DNA from: Flavobacterium undicola
Lineage (GTDB): Bacteria; Bacteroidota; Bacteroidia; Flavobacteriales; Flavobacteriaceae
NCBI RefSeq assembly: GCF_009909155.2
Contig: NZ_JAAAPM020000004.1
Location: forward strand, 124,001-188,000
DNA length: 64,000 nucleotides
Reading direction: 5' to 3'
Shown: one piece after another, positions 6,693 through 15,534 of the stretch
Layout: every line of letters begins with the position of its first letter
Numbering within the stretch: position 1 is the first letter of the stretch
Position numbers and translations under genes: made by a program
Notes under the pieces: generated by a model
What the model saw: the letters and a program-made list of their open reading frames with translations, nothing else
Told to the model about the DNA's origin: nothing
Databases searched by the model: none

Positions 6693-8099
6693 TTATTTGA
6701 AACCGTCAACGGTAATGTTGATTTCTCCATTTACTTTTACAAAAGCAATAATGGCATTTTGGCTCAGTTCTATTTTTTGAAATTGAATGTCGTCTATTTT
6801 TCCGTTTACAAATACACCCGTCATTGGCGAGTAATTGTTCAGGTAGTTTAGCATTGTTTTCTTTCCTTCTTCAAGATTGGGTTTAATCGAATAGCGGCAG
6901 TTTTCCTGAATTTTTCTTAAAATGATGCCTTGAGCAAGCCAGTTTGCGGTACGCATTAATTTGCTTTTGGTGTCTAAAGCATAATTCAATTCATCAAAAT
7001 AAATTTCTTTTTTCTCGGGATTGTATTTTGGAAATCCTGCTAAATATATCGTTCCATTTAGTGAACCGGTTAAATCTAAGGCAATGACCATTTTTCCGCT
7101 TTTGTGCCAGATGTTAACGTCTTCTACTTTTACCTTTCTTGAGCCAGAGGCAAATTCTTCTCCGGTAAAATTTTTCTTCATTATTCTGGAAGCGTCTGCA
7201 TAACTGGAAACAGCAGTAATATTTGCTGTAATTTGATTCGGAATTTTACTGACTGCTTTCAATGTGATTTGATTGGCATTGAATTTAGTTTCCGGAACCT
7301 GACCTATGATGGTTTCCATATTGCATTTCATGCCCATTTGCAATACAAACGATTCGTTTTTTAAATGAGCTGCTGTTGAATAAATTTCGACAGGAACAAT
7401 TCTAAGCCAACTTTCGTAAGCTTCATTCATTTGAAAAGGAGTGCAGATTTTTTGTAGAGCCGCCATGACATTGGGTTTAAAATCCGTTGATTTTTCGATA
7501 GCGTCATCAATCTTTTTTTCTATTTTGGATTTGAATAATTTTATAGAAGGATTGATTAAGTAAGTTACAGGCATGTTTTTACCAAAAACGCTCATAGTTG
7601 GACTTTCGTTCCAGTCTAAAGAACTCAATTCGGTTTGGGTTTTGAGTTTCCAGTTGTTTAAACTTACTGAGCTGTTGAGAGTGACAACTCCGTTTAAATT
7701 AAATTCTTTGGTGTTGTAAAGTGAAACTCCCATTGTTTTTGTTCCAATTCGGTATTTTATGATGGCTTTTAACGGTAATATGGTGGTGATTTTTTCAGAA
7801 CTGTCAATGCTACTATTTTTGATAGTAATAGGAGCGAGTTTCCAAATTTTCATTTCAATATCGTCGTCTTCTATGTTGCTATCGTCATAGATTAATCCGT
7901 TTAATGCAGTGTTGGTTTGGTTTTCAATGTCTTTTAGTTTGATGCTAATAGGTAAATTGATAAACGAAGGAACATTATTGTAAACAATCGGACTGGCATC
8001 ATCTGGCTCAGGTTTTAATGTGGCAATTCTTTGAGAAGTAGAACAACCTATAACAGCCAGCAGGCTAGTGAAAACAGTTAGAAAGATAATTTTTTTCAT
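6693..8099 (-). CDS. DUF4403-family lipoprotein
   Basis: 468 residues beginning with a lipoprotein signal (lipobox LAVIGCS, Cys19). The SPIVYNNVPSFINLPISIKL start and the later repeated halves with VNGKIDDIQF match the DUF4403 family, large predicted lipid-binding-like exported proteins common in Bacteroidota. The biochemical role is unknown. It converges on the oxidase cluster (3 bp from the end of the CxxC gene) and diverges from the TolC-like gene across 180 bp. Confidence 0.75.
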   Translation of the reverse strand: MKKIIFLTVFTSLLAVIGCSTSQRIATLKPEPDDASPIVYNNVPSFINLPISIKLKDIENQTNTALNGLIYDDSNIEDDDIEMKIWKLAPITIKNSSIDSSEKITTILPLKAIIKYRIGTKTMGVSLYNTKEFNLNGVVTLNSSVSLNNWKLKTQTELSSLDWNESPTMSVFGKNMPVTYLINPSIKLFKSKIEKKIDDAIEKSTDFKPNVMAALQKICTPFQMNEAYESWLRIVPVEIYSTAAHLKNESFVLQMGMKCNMETIIGQVPETKFNANQITLKAVSKIPNQITANITAVSSYADASRIMKKNFTGEEFASGSRKVKVEDVNIWHKSGKMVIALDLTGSLNGTIYLAGFPKYNPEKKEIYFDELNYALDTKSKLMRTANWLAQGIILRKIQENCRYSIKPNLEEGKKTMLNYLNNYSPMTGVFVNGKIDDIQFQKIELSQNAIIAFVKVNGEINITVDGFK

Positions 8100-8279
8100 T
8101 GGATTGATTTGAAGCTGTAAATTTAGAAAAAGCTTTTAATTCCTGTTAAAAAAAGAGAAAAGTAAATGATAAGGCTTTTATTTGTTTGATTTTTAAATGT
8201 TTTTGAAGGATGTGATTATTCTTAGCTAGAAAAACTTATTTTTGTGTAGTAACTTTACTTCATTTTAGTTCGAATAAAT

Positions 8280-9653
8280 ATGAATCCAAAAAAATATTTT
8301 AGTTTACTACTCTTTGTAATAATTAGTTTTTATTCGAATGCACAATCTCGTCAATGGTCTTTAGAAGATTGTGTAAAATATGCTTTAGATCATAATATTT
8401 CTATTAGACAATCAGAGTTAGATACTCAATCGGCAGGGATAGATAAGAATGATGCTTTTGGACGTTTTTTACCTACGGTATCGGCTAATGCTTCTCATTC
8501 CTGGAATATTGGTTTGAATCAGGACATTACTACCGGACTTTTAAAAAATCAAACTACTCAGTTTACTTCGGCAGGAGCTAGTGTAGGGATTGATATATAC
8601 AAAGGATTGCAAAATTTAAATACGCTGAGAAAAGCGAATCTTTCTATAGTGGCTGCAAAATACCAATTGCAAAAAATGAAAGAAGATATTGCTCTTAATG
8701 TTGCCAATGCTTATTTGCAGGTACTTTTTAATAAAGAAAACTTAAAGGTGCAAAACAATCAATTGACTATCGATACCAAACAATTGAATAGAACTCAGGA
8801 ATTAGTCAATGCAGGGACTTTGCCTAAAGGCGATTTATTAGATGTTAAAGCTACTATTGCTGCCGATAATCAAAAAGTAATTAATGCTGAAAATGCTTTG
8901 CTGATTGCTAAGTTAAGTTTGACTCAGTTGTTGCAACTGGATAGTTTTGAAAATTTTGATGTTACTGAATCTAATGAATTTGAAATGAATCAAGCTATTT
9001 TATCCCAAACACCAACAGCAATTTATGACAAAGCAAAGCAAGAGCGCGTGGAGTTGAAAATTGCTCAGACCAATCTGGAAATTGCCCAGAAAAATGTAAT
9101 CATTGCTAAAGGTGCTTACCAACCTACATTGAGAGGTTTTTATAATTTTAATAGCCGTGTTTCTTATGCCGATATTGCTTTAAGAGACAGTAATACAGGA
9201 GCTATTATTGGTACTCAATCAGCACCAAAATTTATGGATCAGTTTAGTGATAATAAAGGACAATCGTTCGGAGCTCAGTTGAGTATTCCTATTTTTAATG
9301 GTTTTTCTGTTCGTAATAATGTCGAGCGAAACAAGGTGAGTTTCGAAAAGTCTAAAATAGCTTTAGAAAAACAGGAATTAGATTTGCAACGCAATGTGTA
9401 CACTGCTTTTACCGATGCAAAAGGAGCTTTGAAAGCTTATGAATCGGCAGTTCAAGCCTTAGATGCGAGGTCAGAATCCTATAATTATTCGAAAGAAAAA
9501 TTTGAAGTTGGTTTGATGAATTCATTCGATTTAAGTCAGTCTCAAACCTTGTTATCTGCGGCACAATCAGAAGTGTTGAGAACTAAATACGATTATATTT
9601 TTAAAACTAAAATATTGGAATTGTATTTTGGAATTCCAATCATAAAAAATTAG
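8280..9653 (+). CDS. TolC-family outer-membrane efflux protein
   Basis: 457 residues with a signal peptide (ends YSNAQS). The mature start SRQWSLEDCVKYALDHNISIRQSELD is the classical first helix of TolC-like proteins, and two internally repeated halves of long alpha-helix follow (EEIALNVANAYLQVLFNKENL-type at about 140; LQRNVYTAFTDAKGALKAYE at about 370). It forms the outer-membrane exit duct of a tripartite pump. The membrane-fusion partner starts 7 bp downstream; no ABC or RND pump gene follows here, so the pump subunit is elsewhere. A -7 box TATTTTTG is at 8237-8244. Confidence 0.9.
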   Translation: MNPKKYFSLLLFVIISFYSNAQSRQWSLEDCVKYALDHNISIRQSELDTQSAGIDKNDAFGRFLPTVSANASHSWNIGLNQDITTGLLKNQTTQFTSAGASVGIDIYKGLQNLNTLRKANLSIVAAKYQLQKMKEDIALNVANAYLQVLFNKENLKVQNNQLTIDTKQLNRTQELVNAGTLPKGDLLDVKATIAADNQKVINAENALLIAKLSLTQLLQLDSFENFDVTESNEFEMNQAILSQTPTAIYDKAKQERVELKIAQTNLEIAQKNVIIAKGAYQPTLRGFYNFNSRVSYADIALRDSNTGAIIGTQSAPKFMDQFSDNKGQSFGAQLSIPIFNGFSVRNNVERNKVSFEKSKIALEKQELDLQRNVYTAFTDAKGALKAYESAVQALDARSESYNYSKEKFEVGLMNSFDLSQSQTLLSAAQSEVLRTKYDYIFKTKILELYFGIPIIKN

Positions 9654-9660
9654 ATAAGTT

Positions 9661-10956
9661 ATGTCAAAAAGAAATATTTATATCCTTGTTGCTGTTTTTA
9701 TAGTAGTAATAACTTCTTTGATAATATTAGGAAAAAAAGGAGTTTTTGGAAATAAAGCCGATGTTAAAGAGATAGAAATTGCTAAGATTGTTCCTATGAC
9801 CATTGTTGAAACAGTTTCGGCAACGGGAAAAATCCAACCAGAAATTGAAGTTAAAATAGCTTCGATGGTTTCGGGCGAAATTATTGATTTGCCTGTAAAA
9901 GAAGGGCAAGTAGTTAAAAAAGGAGATTTGTTAGTAAAGATAAACCCTGATTTGTATTTGTCCAGTTTGAATAGAACTGTTGCGGGTTTGTCTGGTTCTA
10001 AAGCGGGACTGACACAAAGTGAAGCACAATTTAAAGAAGCTAAAGCCAGTTATGATCGAAATAAAGTTTTATTTGAAAAAGGTATTATTTCTAAATCAGA
10101 TTGGGATAAATCAGTTGCTTCGTTTGATGTTGCTAAAGCGGCAAAACAATCGGCTTATTTCAGTGTTCAAAGTGCTTCGGCATCGGTTAATGAGGCTAAA
10201 GATAATTTAGGGCGAACAATTATTTACGCTCCAGCTGATGGAACTATTTCGATGCTAAATGTTGAATTAGGAGAAAGAGTATTGGGAACACAGCAAATGA
10301 CCGGAACGGAAATTTTGAGAGTGGCCAATTTGAATAATATGGAAGTGGAAGTGGATGTCAATGAAAATGATATTGTAAAAATTAAAGTAGGCGACTTGGC
10401 TAATGTTGAAGTAGATGCCTATTTGAAAAAACAATTCAAAGGAATTGTGACCAGTATTTCTAATTCGGCCAGTTCGACTTTGACAGCCGATCAGGTAACG
10501 AATTTCAAAGTTAAGGTTCGAATTTTAAAAGAATCTTATGAAGATTTATTAGTTGGAAAACCGGTGACTTATTCGCCATTCAGACCGGGAATGACTGCCA
10601 CGGTAGATATTATTACTAAAACGAAGAGAAATGTTTTGGCTGTGCCAATTAGTGCCGTTGTGGTAAAATCGGATACGACTGCTGTAGCTATTTCAGATAA
10701 GGAAATACCGGATCCTAAAGAAGATAAAAAGGAAGCGCCTAAAAGTGATAAAAAATTAGAGTGTTTGTTTTTAAAAGTTGGCGAAAAAGCTAAAATTAAG
10801 ATTGTGAAAACAGGAATTCAGGACGATACTAATATTGAGATTTTAAGCGGAGTTAAAAAAGGCGATGAAGTAATAACCGGACCTTATACCATAGTGAGTA
10901 AAGAATTGAATTCGGGAGATAAAGTCAGTATTAAATCGGAAAACAAAAAGAAATAA
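9661..10956 (+). CDS. MacA/HlyD-type periplasmic adaptor subunit
   Basis: 431 residues: an N-terminal membrane anchor (about 5-24), a lipoyl-like strand (VSATGKIQPEIEVKIASMVSGE), a coiled-coil hairpin (about 115-180), the second lipoyl half (GRTIIYAPADGTISMLNVELGERV), a beta-barrel and a membrane-proximal C-terminus (GVKKGDEVITGPYTIV). The layout is that of MacA-like adaptors joining an inner-membrane pump to TolC. An unusual Lys/Asp/Glu-rich stretch at about 345-365 interrupts the C-terminal part. It is in an operon with the TolC gene. Confidence 0.9.
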   Translation: MSKRNIYILVAVFIVVITSLIILGKKGVFGNKADVKEIEIAKIVPMTIVETVSATGKIQPEIEVKIASMVSGEIIDLPVKEGQVVKKGDLLVKINPDLYLSSLNRTVAGLSGSKAGLTQSEAQFKEAKASYDRNKVLFEKGIISKSDWDKSVASFDVAKAAKQSAYFSVQSASASVNEAKDNLGRTIIYAPADGTISMLNVELGERVLGTQQMTGTEILRVANLNNMEVEVDVNENDIVKIKVGDLANVEVDAYLKKQFKGIVTSISNSASSTLTADQVTNFKVKVRILKESYEDLLVGKPVTYSPFRPGMTATVDIITKTKRNVLAVPISAVVVKSDTTAVAISDKEIPDPKEDKKEAPKSDKKLECLFLKVGEKAKIKIVKTGIQDDTNIEILSGVKKGDEVITGPYTIVSKELNSGDKVSIKSENKKK

Positions 10957-11017
10957 GCCGTTTTCTTTTGGCTGTTGATTTAAATTTTTTTAGACCTTTG
11001 CAAAAAGAAAAAAGACA

Positions 11018-11686
11018 TTGAATTATATACTTAACATAGAAACCGCAACAAAAAATTGTTCCGTTTCCATTGCCAAAGATGGCAAAACTCTGGTTTGTAA
11101 CGAAATTGCCGAAGAAGGCTATTCGCATGCCGAACGTTTGCATGTGTTTATAGAGGAAAGTATAAAAGAAGTGGGTATCACTTATAAGGATTTAGTTGCT
11201 ATTGCAGTGAGTCAGGGGCCAGGTTCTTATACTGGACTTAGAATAGGTGTTTCGGCGGCAAAAGGATTGTGTTTTGCTTTAGGAATTCCATTAATTGCTG
11301 TAGATACGCTACAATCATTAGCGGCTCAGGCCAAGATTGAATCTGGTTTTGTAGTACCAATGTTAGATGCGAGAAGAATGGAGGTTTACAGCGCTGTTTT
11401 TTCGGCTAAATTAGAGTTAAAAAGAGCAATTCTTGCCGAGGTTATCACCGAAGATTCTTTTCAGGAATTTGAAGAAACATTGTATTTTGTTGGCGATTGT
11501 GCCGAGAAATGTCAGACTGTTTTAAGCAAATCTAATTTTGTCTTTTTAGAAACTATAAAATACCCTTCGGCTAACGAAATGAGTGCTTTGAGTTATGCCA
11601 AATTTTTAAAAAACGATACAGTAGACGTTGCTTATTTTGAGCCTTATTATTTGAAGGATTTCATGATAACGACTTCAAAAAAGTAG
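11018..11686 (+). CDS. tsaB: tRNA threonylcarbamoyladenosine biosynthesis protein TsaB
   Basis: 222 residues, normal for TsaB. The N-terminal ILNIETATKNCSVSIAKDGK and the AVSQGPGSYTGLRIGVSAAKGL motif are diagnostic for the ASKHA-fold TsaB, the partner of TsaD in making t6A37 on tRNAs reading ANN codons. The start is a TTG at 11018, since no ATG lies between the preceding stop and the first conserved strand. It is 61 bp from the adaptor gene. A palindrome CCTCTAGAGG followed by T's at 11713-11727 may be a weak terminator. Confidence 0.92.
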   Translation: MNYILNIETATKNCSVSIAKDGKTLVCNEIAEEGYSHAERLHVFIEESIKEVGITYKDLVAIAVSQGPGSYTGLRIGVSAAKGLCFALGIPLIAVDTLQSLAAQAKIESGFVVPMLDARRMEVYSAVFSAKLELKRAILAEVITEDSFQEFEETLYFVGDCAEKCQTVLSKSNFVFLETIKYPSANEMSALSYAKFLKNDTVDVAYFEPYYLKDFMITTSKK

Positions 11687-11757
11687 TAAGTTTTTAGAAT
11701 TTTATATATAAGCCTCTAGAGGTTTTTATTAAGTACATTTATTAAAAAGGAAATTCT

Positions 11758-12153
11758 ATGGAAAGTTTAATAGGTATAACAGGTTTGTTTATAGCATGGT
11801 TAACATATCATAAAACGTTTAATGGTAAACCTACTGAGGAAAGAAATAATTTATTAGGTGTTTTTATAGCTACGCAAAAGCTTCACTTAGAAGTTCAATC
11901 AATAATTCAAAAATATATTGATGAAAATGATGGGGCAAGCCACTTATTATATCCCGATATTACTTTTCAACAATATCTCGATTTAGCTAAACAAGAATTT
12001 GAAAAAGGACTCTCTGATAAGGTTTATGATGATTTAAAAAATAATAAGGATTACACTAAAAGTAATATTGCAACTTTTCAAAATATGATTGATATACAAC
12101 ATAATGCCTTAATGCAGTTTAGAACTCAATTATTTTTTTTGAGTAAAACTTAA
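11758..12153 (+). CDS. Membrane-anchored protein of unknown function
   Basis: 131 residues. The N-terminus has one hydrophobic stretch (ESLIGITGLFIAWLTYHKTF), then a soluble, helical, charged domain with no motif I recognise. It stands alone between tsaB and a strong bidirectional terminator, 71 bp after tsaB. A short N-terminal anchor followed by a small cytosolic helical domain is seen in several accessory and effector proteins, but nothing here supports a specific function. Confidence 0.7.
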   Translation: MESLIGITGLFIAWLTYHKTFNGKPTEERNNLLGVFIATQKLHLEVQSIIQKYIDENDGASHLLYPDITFQQYLDLAKQEFEKGLSDKVYDDLKNNKDYTKSNIATFQNMIDIQHNALMQFRTQLFFLSKT

Positions 12154-12180
12154 TGTGAACTAGGTATGCATAAAAATAAA

Positions 12181-12216
12181 AAAAGAAAGCGTTTCAATTG
12201 AAACGCTTTCTTTTTT
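12181..12216. terminator. Bidirectional terminator between convergent genes
   Basis: A perfect 15-bp stem (12181-12195 / 12200-12214) with an AATT loop, A-rich left flank and T-run on the right. It ends the plus-strand unknown gene and the minus-strand nfu gene. Confidence 0.9.
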
Positions 12217-12231
12217 ATAAGTGAGTTTGTA

Positions 12232-13131
12232 TTAAGCATTAATCGCTTCCACTTGAATTTTTTCATCATTTAACATGCTTTTCAACATGTTTTCGATTCC
12301 TGATTTTAAAGTAAAAGTAGAAGATGGACAACCGCTGCAAGCTCCTTGAAGAATTACTTTTACAATTTTGCTTTCTTCATCATAAGATTCAAAAGCAATG
12401 TTTCCACCATCGGCTGCTACTGCAGGTTTTACATATTCTTCCAGGATGTTGATGATTTGTTGCGAAGTAACATCCAGTTTGTCGAACTCTTCGGTTTTGA
12501 TTTGCTCTTGTTTTTCGGCATTGATTACTACGCTGTCGTCAAGAACAATTCCGCCATTCTCGATGTATTCTTTGATGAATGTTCTTAACTCTAAGGTAAT
12601 TTCATCCCAGCTGTTCAATTCGTATTTTGTTACCGAAATATAGTTTTCGTCAATAAAAATTTCTTTTACATAAGGAAATTTAAATAATTCTTTTGCTAAA
12701 GGCGAAGAAGCAGTTTGATCGATGTTTTTGTATTCAACTGCATTTTTTGTCAGCATTCTGCTCACCACAAATTTCAAGGCCGAAGGATTAGGAGTCGTTT
12801 CTCCATAAACCGTAATAGGCTGTTTTTTTGGTTTGTTTTCATCAATATTTATGATGATTCCACCATTGTTTACAAAGCTTTCAATTTGTTCAGCAACAGC
12901 GTCTTTAACATCGTCCCATTCAACAATACTAAATCTTTCAACTGCAATGAAATTACCTGAGATATAAACGGTTTTTACAAATGGTAAATAAAACAATTGT
13001 TGTGCAAGAGGAGAGGATTTAGCCTCGTCTATATTTTTGAATTCAAAACTTTCGTTTTTAGTGATAAAATCTTCAAATTCAAACTTTAATATAGTAGGGT
13101 TTTGTGTTTCTTTAATGGATACTTTTGTCAT
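12232..13131 (-). CDS. Nfu-type iron-sulfur carrier with two N-terminal Nfu_N domains
   Basis: 299 residues. Two successive Nfu_N domains are visible: residues about 9-95 (TQNPTILKFEF... NIDEAKSSPLAQQLFYLPFV) and about 111-195 (TPNPSALKFVVSRM... SSPLAKELFKFPYV). A C-terminal NifU-like domain (about 218-299) carries CSGC at Cys265-Cys268, the cluster-binding pair. Nfu proteins transfer Fe-S clusters to apo-proteins. The duplicated N-terminal domain is unusual against the one-copy bacterial and mitochondrial form. It is monocistronic as far as can be seen. Confidence 0.9.
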   Translation of the reverse strand: MTKVSIKETQNPTILKFEFEDFITKNESFEFKNIDEAKSSPLAQQLFYLPFVKTVYISGNFIAVERFSIVEWDDVKDAVAEQIESFVNNGGIIINIDENKPKKQPITVYGETTPNPSALKFVVSRMLTKNAVEYKNIDQTASSPLAKELFKFPYVKEIFIDENYISVTKYELNSWDEITLELRTFIKEYIENGGIVLDDSVVINAEKQEQIKTEEFDKLDVTSQQIINILEEYVKPAVAADGGNIAFESYDEESKIVKVILQGACSGCPSSTFTLKSGIENMLKSMLNDEKIQVEAINA

Positions 13132-13275
13132 AATTTTTGTAAATTTTTACAAATTTAGTAAAGTTATTTTCTATGAATAACTATATTTGAATTATTAACG
13201 AATAAATTAACTTAACTTTAGTTTTTGGGTTAAGTTTTTTTTGCTTTTTCACTTATCCTGATTAATATTTTTTAA

Positions 13276-14274
13276 ATGTATACCAAAATTAAATATTTTA
13301 TAATCTGCTTTTTTATCGGCTTGTACTCTTATTCTCAAGAAGGAATTCCTGTTTATTCAGATTACCTTTCTGATAATTATTATCTGTTACATCCGTCGAT
13401 GGCCGGTGCTTCTAATTGTGCCAAATTACGTGTTACTTCCCGTAAACAATGGTTTGGTCAGGAGGATGCTCCATCACTTCAAACAGCGAGTTTTCATGGT
13501 AGAATAGGAGAGAAAGCGGGAGCTGGAATTATTCTTTTTAATGACAAAAATGGCTATCATTCTCAAAAAGGAGTGAAGTTAACTTATGCCTATCATTTGA
13601 TGTTTTCAAGAGATGAAATCGATTTGAATCAGTTGTCTTTTGGTATTAGTGGAGGTTTAATTCAAAGTCAGTTAGACGAAACATCTTTTATGCAATCTGG
13701 AGATTATGATCCCATAATTGATGGTACGATAGTTCAAAAAGATTCTTATTTTAATGTCGATTTAGGAATGTCTTACAACTTTCTGGATTTTTATGTACAC
13801 GGAACTGTTAAAAATGCAATTGAAACCAGACGTGAAATTTATTCAGGATACGAAAGTGATAATCTGAGAAAACTTATTTTAAGCACAGGTTATGTATTTG
13901 GGGATAAAGATAGAATTTTATGGGAACCTTCAATACTATTTCAATACACTGAGTTAACTACAGAAAAGACTATTGATTTTAATTTGAAGGCTTATAAAAC
14001 TATGGATTTTGGTACCTTGTGGGGTGGTTTGTCTTATAGAAGCAGTTTTGATGGAGCAGAATTTAATAATGGAAATGGAATTTCAAGACAAAGATACCAA
14101 GCCATTACGCCAATAGTTGGAGTCAATTTTAATAATTTTATGTTTGCCTATACTTATTCTCATTTAGGAGGAGAAGTTAAGTATACAACAGGAGGTTTTC
14201 ACCAAATTACTTTAGGACTTAATTTGTTCTGTAAACGTGAGAAGTACGAGTGTAACTGTCCTGCAATCAACTAA
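13276..14274 (+). CDS. PorP/SprF-family type IX secretion outer-membrane protein
   Basis: 332 residues with a signal peptide (ends YSYSQ). The mature start EGIPVYSDYLSDNYYLLHPSMAGAS and the following RKQWFG motif are hallmarks of PorP/SprF proteins, outer-membrane barrels associated with type IX secretion, often with a paired giant adhesin. Here no adhesin gene is adjacent; the next gene is a carbonic anhydrase 18 bp downstream. Which substrate it serves cannot be read from the window. Confidence 0.9.
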   Translation: MYTKIKYFIICFFIGLYSYSQEGIPVYSDYLSDNYYLLHPSMAGASNCAKLRVTSRKQWFGQEDAPSLQTASFHGRIGEKAGAGIILFNDKNGYHSQKGVKLTYAYHLMFSRDEIDLNQLSFGISGGLIQSQLDETSFMQSGDYDPIIDGTIVQKDSYFNVDLGMSYNFLDFYVHGTVKNAIETRREIYSGYESDNLRKLILSTGYVFGDKDRILWEPSILFQYTELTTEKTIDFNLKAYKTMDFGTLWGGLSYRSSFDGAEFNNGNGISRQRYQAITPIVGVNFNNFMFAYTYSHLGGEVKYTTGGFHQITLGLNLFCKREKYECNCPAIN

Positions 14275-14292
14275 ATTAATTTACATTTAGAA

Positions 14293-14811
14293 ATGGTAAT
14301 AAAAACTGTTAATGGGATATCGCCTAATATTCCAGAAGATTGTTATGTAGCCGAAAATGCTACTATTGTTGGCGATGTTAGTTTTGGCGCTTCTTGTAGT
14401 GTTTGGTTTAACGCGGTTCTTAGAGGCGATGTCAATTATATAAAAATTGGCAACAAAGTCAATATCCAAGATGGAGCTGTTGTTCATTGTACTTATAAAA
14501 AATATCCAACGATTATAGGGAATAATGTTTCTATTGGGCACAATGCTATTGTACACGGTTGTGTGATTCACGACAATGTTTTGATAGGAATGGGAGCTAT
14601 AGTGATGGATAATTGTACTGTTGAAAGCAATTCTATTATTGCAGCAGGTGCAGTGATTACTCAAAACACTGTAGTTACTTCAGGTTCTATATGGGCTGGA
14701 GTTCCTGCTAAGAAAGTAAAAGATTTAGATCAATCCAGTTTTGCCGGAGAAATTGAACGTATTGCCGAAAATTATTTATTGTATTCCAGCTGGTATAAAG
14801 AAGAGGAATAG
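14293..14811 (+). CDS. Gamma-class carbonic anhydrase-like hexapeptide protein
   Basis: 172 residues with left-handed beta-helix hexapeptide repeats through about residue 140 and a C-terminal helix. The zinc ligands of the gamma-carbonic anhydrase family are present at His65, His83 and His88 (DGAVVHC; IGHNAIVHGC), and RGDVNYIKIG at 44-53 is the conserved Arg-Gly-Asp strand. The family (YrdA/PaaY-like) catalyses or once catalysed CO2 hydration; activity varies. It follows the PorP/SprF gene closely and converges on the LytTR regulator 3 bp away. Confidence 0.9.
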   Translation: MVIKTVNGISPNIPEDCYVAENATIVGDVSFGASCSVWFNAVLRGDVNYIKIGNKVNIQDGAVVHCTYKKYPTIIGNNVSIGHNAIVHGCVIHDNVLIGMGAIVMDNCTVESNSIIAAGAVITQNTVVTSGSIWAGVPAKKVKDLDQSSFAGEIERIAENYLLYSSWYKEEE

Positions 14812-14814
14812 AGT

Positions 14815-15534
14815 TTATAAATTAATTTTTTCGAAGAAAGAAGTCTTATAGCTTTCGCTGATAGGAATGCGTTTGTCTGCAATTAATACCTTATTTTTTT
14901 GGATGGATTTCACGTATTTGATATTGATAATATACGAACGGTGAATTCGGGCAAAACCTTTAGATGAAAGTAAATTTTCGAGTTTAATCAAACTGATTAA
15001 GGTTAGCGTAAATTTATTGTCGGTAGTGTATATTTTGACATAATCTTTCAAACCTTCGATAAATAAAATATCCGAAAAATTGATTTTTACATTTTCATAT
15101 TCTGAACGAACAAACATAAAATCGGGTTCGATTTCCGGGGCAACTACTTTTGGAGCAGCAGCAGCTGGAGCAAGATTTTGGGAATTAAATGTTTGTTGGG
15201 CACGCATCACCGATTTCAGGAAACGATGAAAAGGAATTGGTTTTACTAAATAATCGACCGCTCCAAGATTAAATCCTTCTACGGCATAATCCGAATAAGC
15301 TGTGGTGAAAATGACTAATGGTTTTTTGTCAATCGCATTTAGAAAATCAATACCTGAAAAATGAGGCATTTCGATATCTAAAAATATCAAATCAACACTA
15401 GACGTATTGATCATTGCAATGGCGTCAATAGCATTGTTGAAGGTGCTAATGAGTTCAAGACTTTCTATTTTGCTAACAAATTCTTTGATTAAATCAACCG
15501 CTAAAGGTTCGTCATCTATAATTACACACTTCAT
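14815..15534 (-). CDS. LytTR-family response regulator
   Basis: 239 residues. The receiver domain (1-120) has the acidic pair in CVIIDDEP, phospho-acceptor Asp53 (FLDIEMPHFSG) and the conserved lysine in YLVKP. An Ala/Pro-rich linker follows (about 136-152), then a LytTR DNA-binding domain (FVRSEYENVKI, IEGLKDYVKI, FARIHRSYIINI). It overlaps the cognate histidine kinase gene by 4 bp (ATGA), so the two are translationally coupled. Targets are not known; the co-transcribed exported proteins upstream are candidates. Confidence 0.93.
   Translation of the reverse strand: MKCVIIDDEPLAVDLIKEFVSKIESLELISTFNNAIDAIAMINTSSVDLIFLDIEMPHFSGIDFLNAIDKKPLVIFTTAYSDYAVEGFNLGAVDYLVKPIPFHRFLKSVMRAQQTFNSQNLAPAAAAPKVVAPEIEPDFMFVRSEYENVKINFSDILFIEGLKDYVKIYTTDNKFTLTLISLIKLENLLSSKGFARIHRSYIINIKYVKSIQKNKVLIADKRIPISESYKTSFFEKINL

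Noticed and set aside
14287-14664. Minus-strand frame opposite the gamma carbonic anhydrase
   Set aside because: The plus-strand hexapeptide protein with three zinc histidines is unambiguous.
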